Shown: positions 24,712 through 34,376, counted from the first letter of the stretch. The stretch is DNA of 53,556 bases from Patescibacteria group bacterium (GCA_030017555.1 JASEIC010000003.1:1-53556); one strand, 5' to 3'. Program-made: numbers and translations. Notes: generated from the letters alone by a model not told the origin.

Positions 24712-26022
24712 ATGCCAAAAACAAAAAAAAATAAAAAGACAATCTTAACCAAATCAAATAAATTTGATTTGTTAAAAAGCGTGAAAGGAATGCCCGATAT
24801 TCTTCCGAAAGATGGAGCATGGTGGAAATCGATTATTCAGACTGGGCAATCAGTTAGCGAATTACACGACTTCCATTTTATTGAAACGCCGATTCTTGAA
24901 CCGGCTACTCTTTTTGAACTAGCGGTTGGCGCTTCTACCGATATTATTGAAAAAGAAATGTACGTTTTTAAAACAAAGGGTGGCGATCGAGTGGCTTTAA
25001 GACCGGAAGGCACAGCGCCGGTTGTGAGAAGTTACATTGAACACCATTTAGGTTATTTCGCTTCCCCATTAAAAGTTTATTATTACGGACCTATGTTTCG
25101 ATATGGTCGGCCGCAAGCTGGTCGAGAAAGACAATTTCACCAATTTGGCTTTGAGATTTTAAGCGATAACGATCCGGTTTATGACGGTGAAATTATTTTG
25201 GTTGCGCTTGAATTTTTGAAATCGCTCAAGTTTAAAAATTTATCACTAAAAATAAATACGATTGGATGTAAGATTTGTCGTTCTAACTATCGAGAAAAGT
25301 TAAGAAAATACTATCAAGACATTAAATCGAAACTTTGTTGCGATTGCGAACGGCGATTAGAAAAAAACCCCTTCAGACTTTTAGATTGTAAAAACGAAAA
25401 TTGTATGCCTTTAAGGAATAATGCGCCGATTATTCTTGACTATCTTTGTCAGAATTGCAATAATCACTTTAAAACCGTTCTTGAATTAATAGAGGATAAT
25501 AACATTTCTTATGAACCGGATCCTTATTTAGTTCGCGGTTTAGATTATTATAATCGAACGGTTTTTGAAATTTACAGTCTGGATTTCAAATGGGCATTAG
25601 CCGGCGGCGGTCGTTATGATTATCTTTCGGAAATGTTAGGCGGGAGGTGTATTCCCGGCGTTGGCGTCGCAATCGGTATAGAGAGATTGATTGAGACGAT
25701 GAAGCTTCAGCAAATGACCCCTCATTTAAAATTAAAGCCCCGCCTTCTTTTTGCGGCGGTAGGCGATCAGGCAAAAAAAGCTAGTTTGCGTTTAATGAAT
25801 GAATTACGTTCAAACGGCATAGTTGTAATTGAGGCGTTAGGCAAGAAATCGTTGCGCGCGCAGATGAAAATTGCCGATAAATTTAAAGTGCCTTTAGTGT
25901 TGATATTTGGTCAGAAAGAGTTTTTTGAAAAAACAATAATCGTAAGAGATATGAAAACTGGCGCTCAAGAAAGTATAATTTTAAGTAAATTAGTCGAGGA
26001 AGTTAAAAAAAGAATAAAATAG
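24712..26022 (+). CDS. hisS: Histidyl-tRNA synthetase
   Basis: A 436-residue class II synthetase. Motif 1 region FIETPILEPATLFE, motif 2 MFRYGRPQAGRERQFHQFG, the histidine loops LVRGLDYYNRTVFE and GGGRYDYLSEMLGG, motif 3 GVGVAIGIERL, and a C-terminal anticodon-binding domain. The mid-protein insertion carries Cys pairs (CKICR, CCDCERR, CQNCN) that look like a zinc site. A short Lys-rich N-terminal extension (residues 1-20) precedes the conserved start KGMPDILP. It charges tRNA-His and sits in a tight translation operon. Confidence 0.95.
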   Translation: MPKTKKNKKTILTKSNKFDLLKSVKGMPDILPKDGAWWKSIIQTGQSVSELHDFHFIETPILEPATLFELAVGASTDIIEKEMYVFKTKGGDRVALRPEGTAPVVRSYIEHHLGYFASPLKVYYYGPMFRYGRPQAGRERQFHQFGFEILSDNDPVYDGEIILVALEFLKSLKFKNLSLKINTIGCKICRSNYREKLRKYYQDIKSKLCCDCERRLEKNPFRLLDCKNENCMPLRNNAPIILDYLCQNCNNHFKTVLELIEDNNISYEPDPYLVRGLDYYNRTVFEIYSLDFKWALAGGGRYDYLSEMLGGRCIPGVGVAIGIERLIETMKLQQMTPHLKLKPRLLFAAVGDQAKKASLRLMNELRSNGIVVIEALGKKSLRAQMKIADKFKVPLVLIFGQKEFFEKTIIVRDMKTGAQESIILSKLVEEVKKRIK

Positions 26023-26024
26023 CT

Positions 26025-26441
26025 ATGGATTGTTTATTTTGTCGAATTATTCAAAAAAAAATTACCGCCCAAGTTATTTATGAAAATGATACCGTCTTGG
26101 CGATTTTAGATATTCATCCCAAAGCGCCGGGGCATACAATAATTTTGCCAAGAATTCATACCGAAACAATTCTCGGCTATCCCGTAAGTAAAGGAAGCGA
26201 TCTTTTTGAATCAGTGAAAAAAGTGACGACTATACTCAATAAAGTTTTAAAACCGGACGGTTTTACAATTGGTATTAATCATGGAAAATCAGCTGGTCAG
26301 GCAATCGGGCATTTGCATATTCACATTATTCCTCGTTGGAGTAATGATGGCGGCAGTTCGATTCATGGAGTTGTAGATAATAGGTCGAACTCCAATCCAG
26401 AAGAAATAAAAGAATTAATTTCCCAGAGTTATAAAAAATAA
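26025..26441 (+). CDS. HIT family nucleotide hydrolase
   Basis: A 138-residue protein of the Hint/HinT branch. It starts CLFCRIIQKKITAQVIYEND, has HPKAPGHTIILPRIH, and ends with the histidine triad HLHIHIIPRW. Two Cys (CLFC) and two His could bind zinc. HIT proteins hydrolyse adenosine phosphoramidates or related nucleotides. It lies 2 bp after hisS and 3 bp before rpsU. Confidence 0.93.
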   Translation: MDCLFCRIIQKKITAQVIYENDTVLAILDIHPKAPGHTIILPRIHTETILGYPVSKGSDLFESVKKVTTILNKVLKPDGFTIGINHGKSAGQAIGHLHIHIIPRWSNDGGSSIHGVVDNRSNSNPEEIKELISQSYKK

Positions 26442-26444
26442 AAA

Positions 26445-26660
26445 ATGGCTATTGAAATAAAAAAGAAAGAGGGTGAGAATTTGAATTCATTTCTTTACCG
26501 CTTCAATAAAAAAATTCAACATAGCGGTTTAGTAAAAGAAGTAAAACGACGCCAGTTTAAAAAGCGCGTCGTCAATAAAACCAAGAGACGATTAGCCGCT
26601 CTTTATCGTTTGCAGAAAAAAGAAGAATTTGTCGCCAACAAAAAATACGGTTATCATTAG
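26445..26660 (+). CDS. rpsU: 30S ribosomal protein bS21
   Basis: A 71-residue, Lys/Arg-rich protein with the bS21 pattern: short N-terminal strand, NSFLYRFNKKIQHSGLVKEVKRRQ, and the basic tail KRRLAALYRLQK. bS21 sits by the anti-Shine-Dalgarno region of the 30S platform. In this window many genes lack an SD sequence. It lies between the HIT gene and yqeY, the latter being a common bS21 neighbour in bacteria. Confidence 0.92.
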   Translation: MAIEIKKKEGENLNSFLYRFNKKIQHSGLVKEVKRRQFKKRVVNKTKRRLAALYRLQKKEEFVANKKYGYH

Positions 26661-26665
26661 ATTTA

Positions 26666-27127
26666 GTGGATTCAGAACTTAAGAAAAAAATTACAAAGGA
26701 TCTCGAACAGTCTTTTAAAAGCCGTCATACTTCCAGGGTTGAAACATTAAGAATGCTTATGGCTGCGGTTCATAATAAAGAGATTGAAAAAAAAGGAAAA
26801 TTAAACAATTCGGATTTAAGCGAAGAAGAGGTTTTGGAAGTTATTGCTAAGGAAGCAAAAAAAAGAAAAGAAGCAATTGAACTTTATATTAAAGGAAATC
26901 GGAAGGATTTAGCTGAAAAAGAAAAAGGAGAATTAAAAATACTTGAAGAATATTTACCGGTTCAAATAGGTGAAGCAGAAGTAAGAAAAGTAGTTAAAGA
27001 AGTTTTGAATGGTTTGGGCGCGGTTCAGGATTTTGGCAAGGCAATGGGTGAGGTAATGAAGAAATTAAAAGGCAAAGCTGACGCAAAATTAATAAGCGAT
27101 GTGTTGAAAAAAGAACTTGGTCAATAG
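26666..27127 (+). CDS. YqeY/GatB-tail domain protein
   Basis: A 153-residue helical protein with a GTG start 5 bp after rpsU. Motifs: SRVETLRMLMAAVHNKEIEK, EVIAKEAKKRKEAIELY and EKEKGELKILEEYLPVQ, then FGKAMGEVMKKLKGKAD. It is the YqeY family, related to the tRNA-binding tail domain of GatB, and its role is unclear. The rpsU-yqeY order is seen in many bacteria. It is the last gene of the lepB run. Confidence 0.9.
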   Translation: MDSELKKKITKDLEQSFKSRHTSRVETLRMLMAAVHNKEIEKKGKLNNSDLSEEEVLEVIAKEAKKRKEAIELYIKGNRKDLAEKEKGELKILEEYLPVQIGEAEVRKVVKEVLNGLGAVQDFGKAMGEVMKKLKGKADAKLISDVLKKELGQ

Positions 27128-27130
27128 TGA

Positions 27131-27136
27131 TATAAT
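27131..27136 (+). promoter_or_regulatory. -10 box 7 nt before an ATG
   Basis: A perfect TATAAT directly after the yqeY stop and 7 nt before the ATG at 27144; again a leaderless layout. A TTGAAA lies upstream but with a spacer of about 21 bp, so the -35 is weak. Confidence 0.5.
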
Positions 27137-27143
27137 AAATTTA

Positions 27144-28565
27144 ATGAATTGTAAAATCACTTTTGTTGACAAACGGGGGTTTGCTACAATACCAGCAATT
27201 TTAATTGTTTTAGCTCTTATTACGGTCATCGGTGGATATTTTGCGATTTTCAGAAAACCAGCCCTGTCGCCACTAATAACCCAAAAACCGCCGCAATTAG
27301 TGGAATATAAGGCGCCGATAAAAACGGTGATATCTCCGGAAGGGACAAAATTAACCATATTTAGTCAATCTTCAGTAATTGGCGAAATATCTTTAGATAA
27401 TTTACCCGATTTAAATATTAGCGTTAATCCAACTGCCAAAATTATTAATGCCTGGATAGTTCCGTACACAATGTCTGTCAATATGATTCTAAACAGCGAG
27501 ATTTTATTTTTTGTCACTGCAAAAAATACTGTTCCTTCTTTTTGGTTGGTAGGGTTAGATGGAGAGAATGCCCGAAAAATTTTGAGAGTTAGTTTAATAA
27601 GTGGAGACATTTCGGTAGTTGGCGGCGCGCCAATATTTTCTCCAGATGGCAGTAAGTTTGTTATTTTGTTAAAATCACCCAGCTTTTACAAAAACAGAGC
27701 AGTGATTTGTAAAGACATTCAAGATATATTTGGTGGCGACAGCATTAGTGACGATTTCGTAGATATAATTGGCTATGATTTGATGCTAAGAAGTTCTGTT
27801 TTTAATAATCTTCCCTTCCCCGGTAGTAAGGACCCGACCTTTTTGGGGATAAGAGTCATAAATGCAAAATGGATAGATAATAATTCTTTAGAATTTACAA
27901 ACAGCCCACTACAATATCCTTATGTGGATACGCGAGCATTAGGTTGGTCGTCGTCTATATGTCCCGATAAATTGCCCGTCGAAACATATCATTTATCCCC
28001 CGTCTTTAAAAACGCATCTGATCGTCCATACTTTCATTCTAATTTTCCTAAGTCGTTGTCCAATCAAGATTGGCAAACTTATCGTGATGAGCAACAAGGG
28101 TTTCTGGTGCAATATCCGTCGGCATGGAAGAAAATTGCGAATTCTTTGACTTCTGGCGAGATAATACGGTTTAATAGTGAGCACTATACTGATAAAAGGG
28201 GTGATTATTGGGCCATGCTTAAAATATATTTATTAAATGACAAAAAAATCAAGACTGTTATTGAGGAACGGCTTGCAAGCGCAAAGCAAGGCTTCATAAA
28301 AATTGATTCAAGCAAGAATATAAATTTAAATAGTTATCAAGGCATTGAATTTATTTATACCAATTATAATATTTCTCCAGCAGGATCGCAAAGTATTGAA
28401 TATTTTATTCCTAAGGACAAGAAACTATATCAAATTCAATTTACTTTGTCTTATGTTTTTTCGCCGCCAAGAGAGAATTGGCTTAATGTATTCGATAAAA
28501 TTCTCTCCACTTTCAAATTTATCCCATCACCAAGTGGTAAGGGACAAGTTGGACCGTATGAATAA
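27144..28565 (+). CDS. Membrane-anchored protein with propeller-like and PsbP-like regions
   Basis: A 473-residue protein. The ATG at 27144 is preferred because it follows a TATAAT box. The N-terminus (KRGFATIPAILIVLALITVI) resembles a pilin-type or simple membrane anchor. The middle part has FWLVGLDGENARKILRVS and GGAPIFSPDGSKFVILL, as in TolB/WD40-like propellers. The C-terminal 150 residues (TYRDEQQGFLVQYPSAWKK, then YFIPKDKKLYQIQFTL) match PsbP-related domains of bacterial surface proteins. No enzymatic role can be assigned. It overlaps the ybeY start by 8 bp, perhaps only by compaction. Confidence 0.65.
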   Translation: MNCKITFVDKRGFATIPAILIVLALITVIGGYFAIFRKPALSPLITQKPPQLVEYKAPIKTVISPEGTKLTIFSQSSVIGEISLDNLPDLNISVNPTAKIINAWIVPYTMSVNMILNSEILFFVTAKNTVPSFWLVGLDGENARKILRVSLISGDISVVGGAPIFSPDGSKFVILLKSPSFYKNRAVICKDIQDIFGGDSISDDFVDIIGYDLMLRSSVFNNLPFPGSKDPTFLGIRVINAKWIDNNSLEFTNSPLQYPYVDTRALGWSSSICPDKLPVETYHLSPVFKNASDRPYFHSNFPKSLSNQDWQTYRDEQQGFLVQYPSAWKKIANSLTSGEIIRFNSEHYTDKRGDYWAMLKIYLLNDKKIKTVIEERLASAKQGFIKIDSSKNINLNSYQGIEFIYTNYNISPAGSQSIEYFIPKDKKLYQIQFTLSYVFSPPRENWLNVFDKILSTFKFIPSPSGKGQVGPYE

Positions 28566-28980
28566 AGTAGTGGTGGTTTCGGATTTGAGATTTAGAAAGC
28601 TCGGGCTACATTTGAAAGCTACAATCCAAAAATCCCTTAAGGTTTTAAACAAAAACAATCTTGCTTTTGATGTTTATTTGATAAAAGACGTTGAAATGAA
28701 GCGTCTTAATTTGCGTTTTCGAGGTAAAAATAAAATTACCAGTGTTCTTTCGTTTGTTGCTTCGCCTAAATTTCCACAGCCAGATCTTCGGCCGCCACTT
28801 CGTTATATTGGAGAGATATATTTAGCGCCGGATTATATAGAAAAACAAAAACAGAATATTGAATTACTCGCTATTCATGGACTTTTGCATTTATTGGGAT
28901 ATACACATAGAAAAAAAAATGATAAGCTCAAGATGGAGCATAAAGAATTAGAAATTATATCTAAGTTAAAAAATTTCTAA
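28558..28980 (+). CDS. ybeY: Endoribonuclease YbeY (rRNA maturation)
   Basis: A 140-residue protein with the zinc motif HGLLHLLGYTH (three His) near residues 105-115 and ITSVLSFVASPK in place of the usual TDVLSFP. The ATG at 28558 overlaps the upstream stop (ATGAATAA) and gives the normal length; a longer in-frame extension would only translate the upstream gene in another frame. YbeY acts in 16S rRNA 3' processing and ribosome quality control. Confidence 0.9.
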   Translation: MNKVVVVSDLRFRKLGLHLKATIQKSLKVLNKNNLAFDVYLIKDVEMKRLNLRFRGKNKITSVLSFVASPKFPQPDLRPPLRYIGEIYLAPDYIEKQKQNIELLAIHGLLHLLGYTHRKKNDKLKMEHKELEIISKLKNF

Positions 28981-29006
28981 TTTTTATTCAGTTTTTAATT
29001 AGGACT

Positions 29007-30224
29007 ATGTCTAATATTATCACCGGGCTCGATATTGGTTCTTCGCAGATAAGGGGTGTTGTTGTTGAGCAAAAAAAAGACGGCGCTCTTTCTCTTATTA
29101 CCGCTTTTAAAAATCCTTCTACCGGTTTTAGAAGGGGCGTGCTTGTTGATATTGAAGAGGCGACATCGGTTCTTCGTGATGTTGCTTTAGATCTTCATAA
29201 AATTTCAAAGCGCGCTACTAAAAATATTTTTGTGAATGTTAATAGCGAATATGTTAAAGCTCGATCTTCTCGAGGTATTGTCGCGGTATCTCGCGCTGAT
29301 CAAGAAATTCATCAAGACGATATCGATCGAGTTGTTCAGGCTTCGCGCGCCGTAAAACTTCTACCCAATTATTTAATTCTTCACAATATTATTCGTGAAT
29401 ATTTTGTTGATGACGTTGGCGATATTGCCGATCCTTTGGGTATGACCGGTAATCGTCTTGAGGCGAGCACATTAATAGTTGAAGCGTTTGCTCCGCAGGT
29501 TAATCTTTTAGTTAAAAATCTAGAGCGCGTTGGTTTTAAAATTGGTGGCTTGATATTTAATCCGCTTGCTTCTTCGCGATCGGTTCTTACTAAACGTCAG
29601 AAAGATTTGGGCGTTCTTATGATTGATTTTGGTTTTGGCGCGACTTCAATGGCGGTTTATGAGGAAAATAAAGTTTTGCATACAAAAAGTTTGCCAGTTG
29701 GTTCGGGTTATATAACAAACGATATCGCTATTGGATTTAAGGTTTCTATTGACGCGGCTGAAAAATTAAAAGTAACTTATGGATTTGCGGTGGCTAAAGA
29801 TATTTCTCGGCGAGAAATGGTAAAATTAAGCGAAATTGATCCCTCAAATAAGAGTGAAGTTTCACGACGTTTTTTAGCCGAGATTATTGAAATAAGACTT
29901 GCGGAAATTTTAGATCTAATTAATAATGAGCTCAAAGTATTAGGACGGTCAGTTCAGTTGCCGGCTGGAGTAGTGATTGCGGGGGGTGGAGTGAAATTAG
30001 CCGGCATTACCGAACTTATCAAGCAAGAATTGAAATTACCAGTTCAAATAGGATTTCCAAATTTACAAGGTTTAGAAATAATGAATCCCGCTCATCAAGA
30101 ATTGTTAGATGATCCGGAATTCGCGAGCGCTGTTGGTTTAGTTCGGTGGGGAAGCGCGGAAGAAAAAAAGTCTTTAAGCGGCGCCGAAGTTATAAAGAAT
30201 TTTTTTAAAAATTTGGTTCCGTAA
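29007..30224 (+). CDS. ftsA: Cell division protein FtsA
   Basis: A 405-residue actin-fold protein: ITGLDIGSSQIRGVVVEQ (phosphate 1), LMIDFGFGATSMAVYEENK (phosphate 2), PAGVVIAGGGVKLAGITEL (adenosine loop) and the 1C-type subdomain between. The C-terminus ends GAEVIKNFFKNLVP, a plausible amphipathic membrane-targeting helix. It tethers FtsZ to the membrane. It is followed after 15 bp by ftsZ in the usual order, but no other dcw genes flank it. Confidence 0.96.
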   Translation: MSNIITGLDIGSSQIRGVVVEQKKDGALSLITAFKNPSTGFRRGVLVDIEEATSVLRDVALDLHKISKRATKNIFVNVNSEYVKARSSRGIVAVSRADQEIHQDDIDRVVQASRAVKLLPNYLILHNIIREYFVDDVGDIADPLGMTGNRLEASTLIVEAFAPQVNLLVKNLERVGFKIGGLIFNPLASSRSVLTKRQKDLGVLMIDFGFGATSMAVYEENKVLHTKSLPVGSGYITNDIAIGFKVSIDAAEKLKVTYGFAVAKDISRREMVKLSEIDPSNKSEVSRRFLAEIIEIRLAEILDLINNELKVLGRSVQLPAGVVIAGGGVKLAGITELIKQELKLPVQIGFPNLQGLEIMNPAHQELLDDPEFASAVGLVRWGSAEEKKSLSGAEVIKNFFKNLVP

Positions 30225-30239
30225 ATTAAATTTAAGAAA

Positions 30240-31475
30240 ATGACAAAAAGATCATTACGATCAAAAATAGTTCCTCAAAAAGCATCGCGACCCAAGAATA
30301 AAAATATGTTAACGAGAATTAAGGTTGTCGGCGTTGGCGGCGGTGGAGGCAATATTGTTAGTCGAATGATGCAAGGCGATCGGATTCGTGGCGTTGAATT
30401 TATTGCTATTAATACTGATGCGCAAGATTTAGACCATGTAACAGCTCATCGCAAGATTTATGTCGGTAAGGCGCTTACCCATGGTTTGGGCGCGGGTATG
30501 AATCCTGAAATTGGCAAACAAGCGATTGAGGAAAATCGTTCTGAAATTGGAGAAGCGCTTGATAATGCCGATATTGTTTTTGTAACCGTTGGCCTTGGTG
30601 GTGGTACTGGTACTGGTGGTGGACCGGTGGTGGCGGAAATTGCTCGCGAGAAAGGAATTTTAACTATAGCAATTATCACTAAACCGTTTGCTTTTGAAGG
30701 TCCGCAGCGCGCTAATATTGCTCAAGAAGGCTTAGTTAGATTTAAAGATAAAGTTGACGCGCTTGTGGTTGTTCCTAATGACCGTATTTTTAGTTTAATA
30801 AATAAAGATACTCCTCTTTTGAGAGCTTTTGGTTATGTTGACGATGTTTTAAAAAATGCAGTTCAAGCTATTGCCGATTTAATTAATGTGCCGGGTATTA
30901 TTAATGTCGATTTTGCTGATATAAAAGCTATTTTAAAAGACGCTGGCGTTACTCTTATTGGCACTGGTTTTGCGTCTGGTCCTGAGCGGAGTATAAAAGC
31001 AGTAAATTTTGCTATAAATTCACCGCTTTTGGAGATTTCTATTGATGGCGCAAAGGGCGTTCTTTTCAGTGTTTCTGGAGGGCGAGATTTGAGGATGGCT
31101 GAGATAAATGATATTGCAAAGGCCGTAGCTTCTAATTTAGATGTTAATGCCCGTATAATTTTTGGCACGTATCATGATCGAAGCCTTAAAGATAAAAATA
31201 TTAAAGTTACGGTAATAGCTACGGGCTTTAACGGTATTTTTAATCGGCCGACTTCAACTCCAACACTTTTCATAAATAGCGAATATACCAAGAAAAAGGA
31301 ATCAAATTTAGAAAAATTTGAAAAAATGGATAAAGCCGAAAGAGAAAAATCTGAAAAAAAGACGCAGATTAGTGTTCCTGATGAAGGATCAAAAGGAGAA
31401 AAAGCGGAAAAAGACCTTGAATCTAAGTCTGAGCCGTGGGAAATCCCAGCTTTTTTAAGAAAGCGAAGAAGATAG
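30240..31475 (+). CDS. ftsZ: Cell division protein FtsZ
   Basis: A 411-residue tubulin-like GTPase. KVVGVGGGGGNIVSRM at the start, the GTP loop GGGTGTGG (residues 120-127), and NVDFADIKAIL as synergy loop. After about residue 330 comes a charged linker rich in Lys and Glu, then the C-terminal peptide EPWEIPAFLRKRRR that binds FtsA. It forms the Z ring. A strong terminator follows 25 bp after the stop. Confidence 0.97.
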   Translation: MTKRSLRSKIVPQKASRPKNKNMLTRIKVVGVGGGGGNIVSRMMQGDRIRGVEFIAINTDAQDLDHVTAHRKIYVGKALTHGLGAGMNPEIGKQAIEENRSEIGEALDNADIVFVTVGLGGGTGTGGGPVVAEIAREKGILTIAIITKPFAFEGPQRANIAQEGLVRFKDKVDALVVVPNDRIFSLINKDTPLLRAFGYVDDVLKNAVQAIADLINVPGIINVDFADIKAILKDAGVTLIGTGFASGPERSIKAVNFAINSPLLEISIDGAKGVLFSVSGGRDLRMAEINDIAKAVASNLDVNARIIFGTYHDRSLKDKNIKVTVIATGFNGIFNRPTSTPTLFINSEYTKKKESNLEKFEKMDKAEREKSEKKTQISVPDEGSKGEKAEKDLESKSEPWEIPAFLRKRRR

Positions 31476-31500
31476 TCTTGACTGTTTTTAAAAAAACTTG

Positions 31501-31526
31501 ATCGCGAGGCAACACTCGCGATTTTT
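31501..31526 (+). terminator. Terminator of the ftsA-ftsZ operon
   Basis: An 8-bp stem (ATCGCGAG / CTCGCGAT) with a 6-nt loop, then a run of six T. Confidence 0.92.
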
Positions 31527-31552
31527 TGTCAAAAAAGTTTTATAATTTTTAT

Positions 31553-31561
31553 TTATCCACA
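31553..31561 (+). promoter_or_regulatory. DnaA-box-like 9-mer before nrdJ
   Basis: TTATCCACA, a perfect match to the DnaA box consensus TTATNCACA, in the leader region of nrdJ. One other copy is at 20997-21005. DnaA regulates nrd genes in E. coli, but a single 9-mer can occur by chance. Confidence 0.3.
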
Positions 31562-31614
31562 CTTGTATGAACCTTCTCCTCTGTTATAGTGATTTCGGCG
31601 AATGAAAAATATTT

Positions 31615-34368
31615 ATGCTTACTCAAACTTTAGAAGTTAAAAAACAATCCCTGAATAAAAAAAATTCTTTTTCTTTAAAAAGAATTTTTACCAAAAAAAA
31701 TATCCATCCATTTGATGAAATTAATTGGGTAAAACGTGATGTGGTGATCGGAAGCGGCGATAAGAAGGTTTTTGAGCAAAAAGACGTTGAATTTCCTGAT
31801 TTTTGGTCAGCCAACGCAATAAATATCACAACTTCTAAATATTTTCGCGGTAAATTAGATTCATCAGAAAGAGAAGTCAGCGCGAAACAAATGATTAGCC
31901 GCGTGGCAAAAACTATTCGTGATTGGGGTGAAAAATACGGTTATTTTTTTGGTCGTGAACAAGCGCAAATTTTTGAAGACGAACTTACCCACCTTCTTGT
32001 TTATCAAAAAGCGGCGTTTAATAGTCCAGTTTGGTTTAATGTCGGCGTGGTTGAGAAGCCTCAATGTTCCGCTTGTTTTATTCTTTCCGTAGAAGATAAT
32101 ATGTCCGCGATTCTTGATTGGATAAAAACCGAAGGGATGATTTTCAAAGGCGGTTCGGGTTCTGGAGTTAATTTGTCATTGCTTCGTTCAAAACGAGAAT
32201 TTCTTTCTAAGGGCGGACGAGCATCTGGTCCGGTTTCGTTTATGCGCGGCGCTGATTCGGTGGCGGGTATGATTAAGTCTGGCGGTACGACGCGTCGCGC
32301 CGCTAAAATGGTAATTTTAAATATTGATCATCCGGACATTGTTGATTTTATTCGTTGTAAAACCGAAGAAGAGAAAAAAGTTCGCGCTTTTGCCGCGGCC
32401 GGTTATGATATGTCTGATTTGAATAATGAAGCTTGGACATCAATTCAATTTCAAAACGCCAACAATACTGTTCGCATCACTGATGATTTTATGAAAGCGG
32501 TTGAAACTGACGGCAAGTGGAAAACAAAATTCATAGCGAGTGGCGAAGCAGCCGATACTCATAAGGCTCGTGAGCTTCTTACCGAAATTGCCGAAGCGGC
32601 TTGGGCGTGCGGTGACCCGGGTGTTCAATTCGATACCATTATAAATAATTGGCACACCTGTCCGAACTCAGGACGAATTAATGGTTCAAATCCTTGCTCA
32701 GAATATATGCATCTTGATAATTCCGCGTGTAATTTGGCGTCAATAAATCTTATTAAATTTTTGAAAGAAGACGGTTCTTTCGCGACAAAAGAATTTAAGC
32801 ACGCGGTAGATATTTTAATACTTGCTCAAGAAATTTTGGTTAGTAATTCAAGTTATCCAACCGAGAAAATAAGTGAAAACGCCAATAATTTTAGGCAATT
32901 AGGTTTGGGATATGCTAATTTAGGTTTACTTCTAATGACTAAGGGTTTGCCTTATGATTCGCTTCAAGGAAGAACGCTTGCCGCTTCAATTTCTTCACTT
33001 TTAACAGGGGAAGCCTATTATTTTTCTGCTTTAATTTCAGTTAAAAAAGGCCCATTTTACGGTTATTTATTAAATCGTGAGCCAATGCTTAAAGTTATTG
33101 AAAAACATCGTACTGCTTCACAGGCAATTAATTCAAAATTAGTAGAAGACAAGGAGTTAGCAGTGGAATCTCGTCGGGTTTGGGATAAGGCTTTTTCTTT
33201 GGGTCAAGAATACGGATTTAGAAATTCTCAAGTGACCGTCCTTGCGCCCACGGGCACAATTGCTTTTATGATGGATTGCGATACAACCGGTATTGAGCCG
33301 GATTTTTCTCTTGTTAAAATGAAACAATTAGTCGGCGGCGGTTGGATGAAAATTGTAAATAGCGGTATTGAAAATGCTTTGCGCAAACTCGGTTATTCAA
33401 AAGAAGAAATTATAAAAATTCTTGAGCGGATTATTGAGCAAGGCACAGCAGAGGGCGCGCCGAATTTTAAAAACGAGCATTTACCGATTTTTGATTGCGC
33501 GGTTAAAGTTCCAAAAGGCACTCGTTATATTTCATGGCAAGGCCACGTTCGGATGGTGGGCGCGGTTCAGCCGTTTATATCCGGCGCGATTTCAAAAACT
33601 TTTAATATGCCGCATGAAACAACGAAGGAAGAAATTATTGAAGCATATATGATGGCTTGGAAATTAGGCATTAAAGCTTTCGCTGTTTATCGCGACGGTT
33701 CTAAATCAACCCAACCTCTTCATTCTGCTCAAGCAAAAGACGTGAAGGACAATAATAAGAAGGTCAGCGACTCCCGGGTTTTTAGAAGGCGATTGCCGAC
33801 CACTCGCGATTCTGAAACTCATAAGTTTGCGATTGCCGGCCACGAGGGTTATCTGACTTACAGTACTTATGAAGACGGGTCTTTGGCAGAAATTTTTATT
33901 CGCGTAGCAAAACAGGGCAGTACGCTTTCCGGGCTTCTTGATGCTTTTGCAATTTCTGTTTCTATGGCTCTTCAATACGGCGTACCCTTAAAAGCTTTAG
34001 CTCATAAATTTATTTATACTCGTTTTGAGCCGGCTGGTTTTACCGAAAACTCTGATATTAGGATTGCGACAAGTATTGTTGATTATATTTTCCGTTATTT
34101 AGCAATTCGATTCTTAACTGAGCAGGAACTTGCTGAATTTGGTATGACACCTGTTCATCATGAAGTAAAAAAAGTTAGAACATCGACAACGCCGCCACTT
34201 CTTGAAGAAGACAAAGAAATAAATAATGTTCAAGATGTGTCAAAGAATTCAAAAGAAAGAACTGTGCTTGCTGATATTGTTTGTCGGAAGTGCGGGGGAA
34301 TGATGGTTCGAACCGGATCGTGCCTTACTTGCCTTCAGTGCGGGGAATCTTCCGGCGGGTGTTCTTAA
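31615..34368 (+). CDS. nrdJ: Adenosylcobalamin-dependent (class II) ribonucleotide reductase
   Basis: A 917-residue protein. Key residues: CSACF with C154, the NPCSE motif with C361 (thiyl radical site) and C372 eleven residues on, the same spacing as in class II enzymes such as Thermotoga NrdJ. Also FKGGSGSGVNLSLLRS, GTTRRAAKMVILNIDHPD and DCDTTGIEPDF. The C-terminus holds a Cys-rich tail (CRKCGG, CLTCLQCG), probably for zinc and redox exchange. It makes deoxynucleotides without oxygen, consistent with life under changing oxygen. No ATP-cone is evident. No cobalamin riboswitch was seen upstream. Glutaredoxin and TrxB at 19803-20979 are likely reductants. Confidence 0.95.
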   Translation: MLTQTLEVKKQSLNKKNSFSLKRIFTKKNIHPFDEINWVKRDVVIGSGDKKVFEQKDVEFPDFWSANAINITTSKYFRGKLDSSEREVSAKQMISRVAKTIRDWGEKYGYFFGREQAQIFEDELTHLLVYQKAAFNSPVWFNVGVVEKPQCSACFILSVEDNMSAILDWIKTEGMIFKGGSGSGVNLSLLRSKREFLSKGGRASGPVSFMRGADSVAGMIKSGGTTRRAAKMVILNIDHPDIVDFIRCKTEEEKKVRAFAAAGYDMSDLNNEAWTSIQFQNANNTVRITDDFMKAVETDGKWKTKFIASGEAADTHKARELLTEIAEAAWACGDPGVQFDTIINNWHTCPNSGRINGSNPCSEYMHLDNSACNLASINLIKFLKEDGSFATKEFKHAVDILILAQEILVSNSSYPTEKISENANNFRQLGLGYANLGLLLMTKGLPYDSLQGRTLAASISSLLTGEAYYFSALISVKKGPFYGYLLNREPMLKVIEKHRTASQAINSKLVEDKELAVESRRVWDKAFSLGQEYGFRNSQVTVLAPTGTIAFMMDCDTTGIEPDFSLVKMKQLVGGGWMKIVNSGIENALRKLGYSKEEIIKILERIIEQGTAEGAPNFKNEHLPIFDCAVKVPKGTRYISWQGHVRMVGAVQPFISGAISKTFNMPHETTKEEIIEAYMMAWKLGIKAFAVYRDGSKSTQPLHSAQAKDVKDNNKKVSDSRVFRRRLPTTRDSETHKFAIAGHEGYLTYSTYEDGSLAEIFIRVAKQGSTLSGLLDAFAISVSMALQYGVPLKALAHKFIYTRFEPAGFTENSDIRIATSIVDYIFRYLAIRFLTEQELAEFGMTPVHHEVKKVRTSTTPPLLEEDKEINNVQDVSKNSKERTVLADIVCRKCGGMMVRTGSCLTCLQCGESSGGCS

Positions 34369-34376
34369 TTTTCTTG

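Noticed and set aside
31527-31614. Cobalamin riboswitch before the B12-dependent reductase
   Set aside because: The leader is under 90 nt and shows no B12-box-like sequence or adequate structure.
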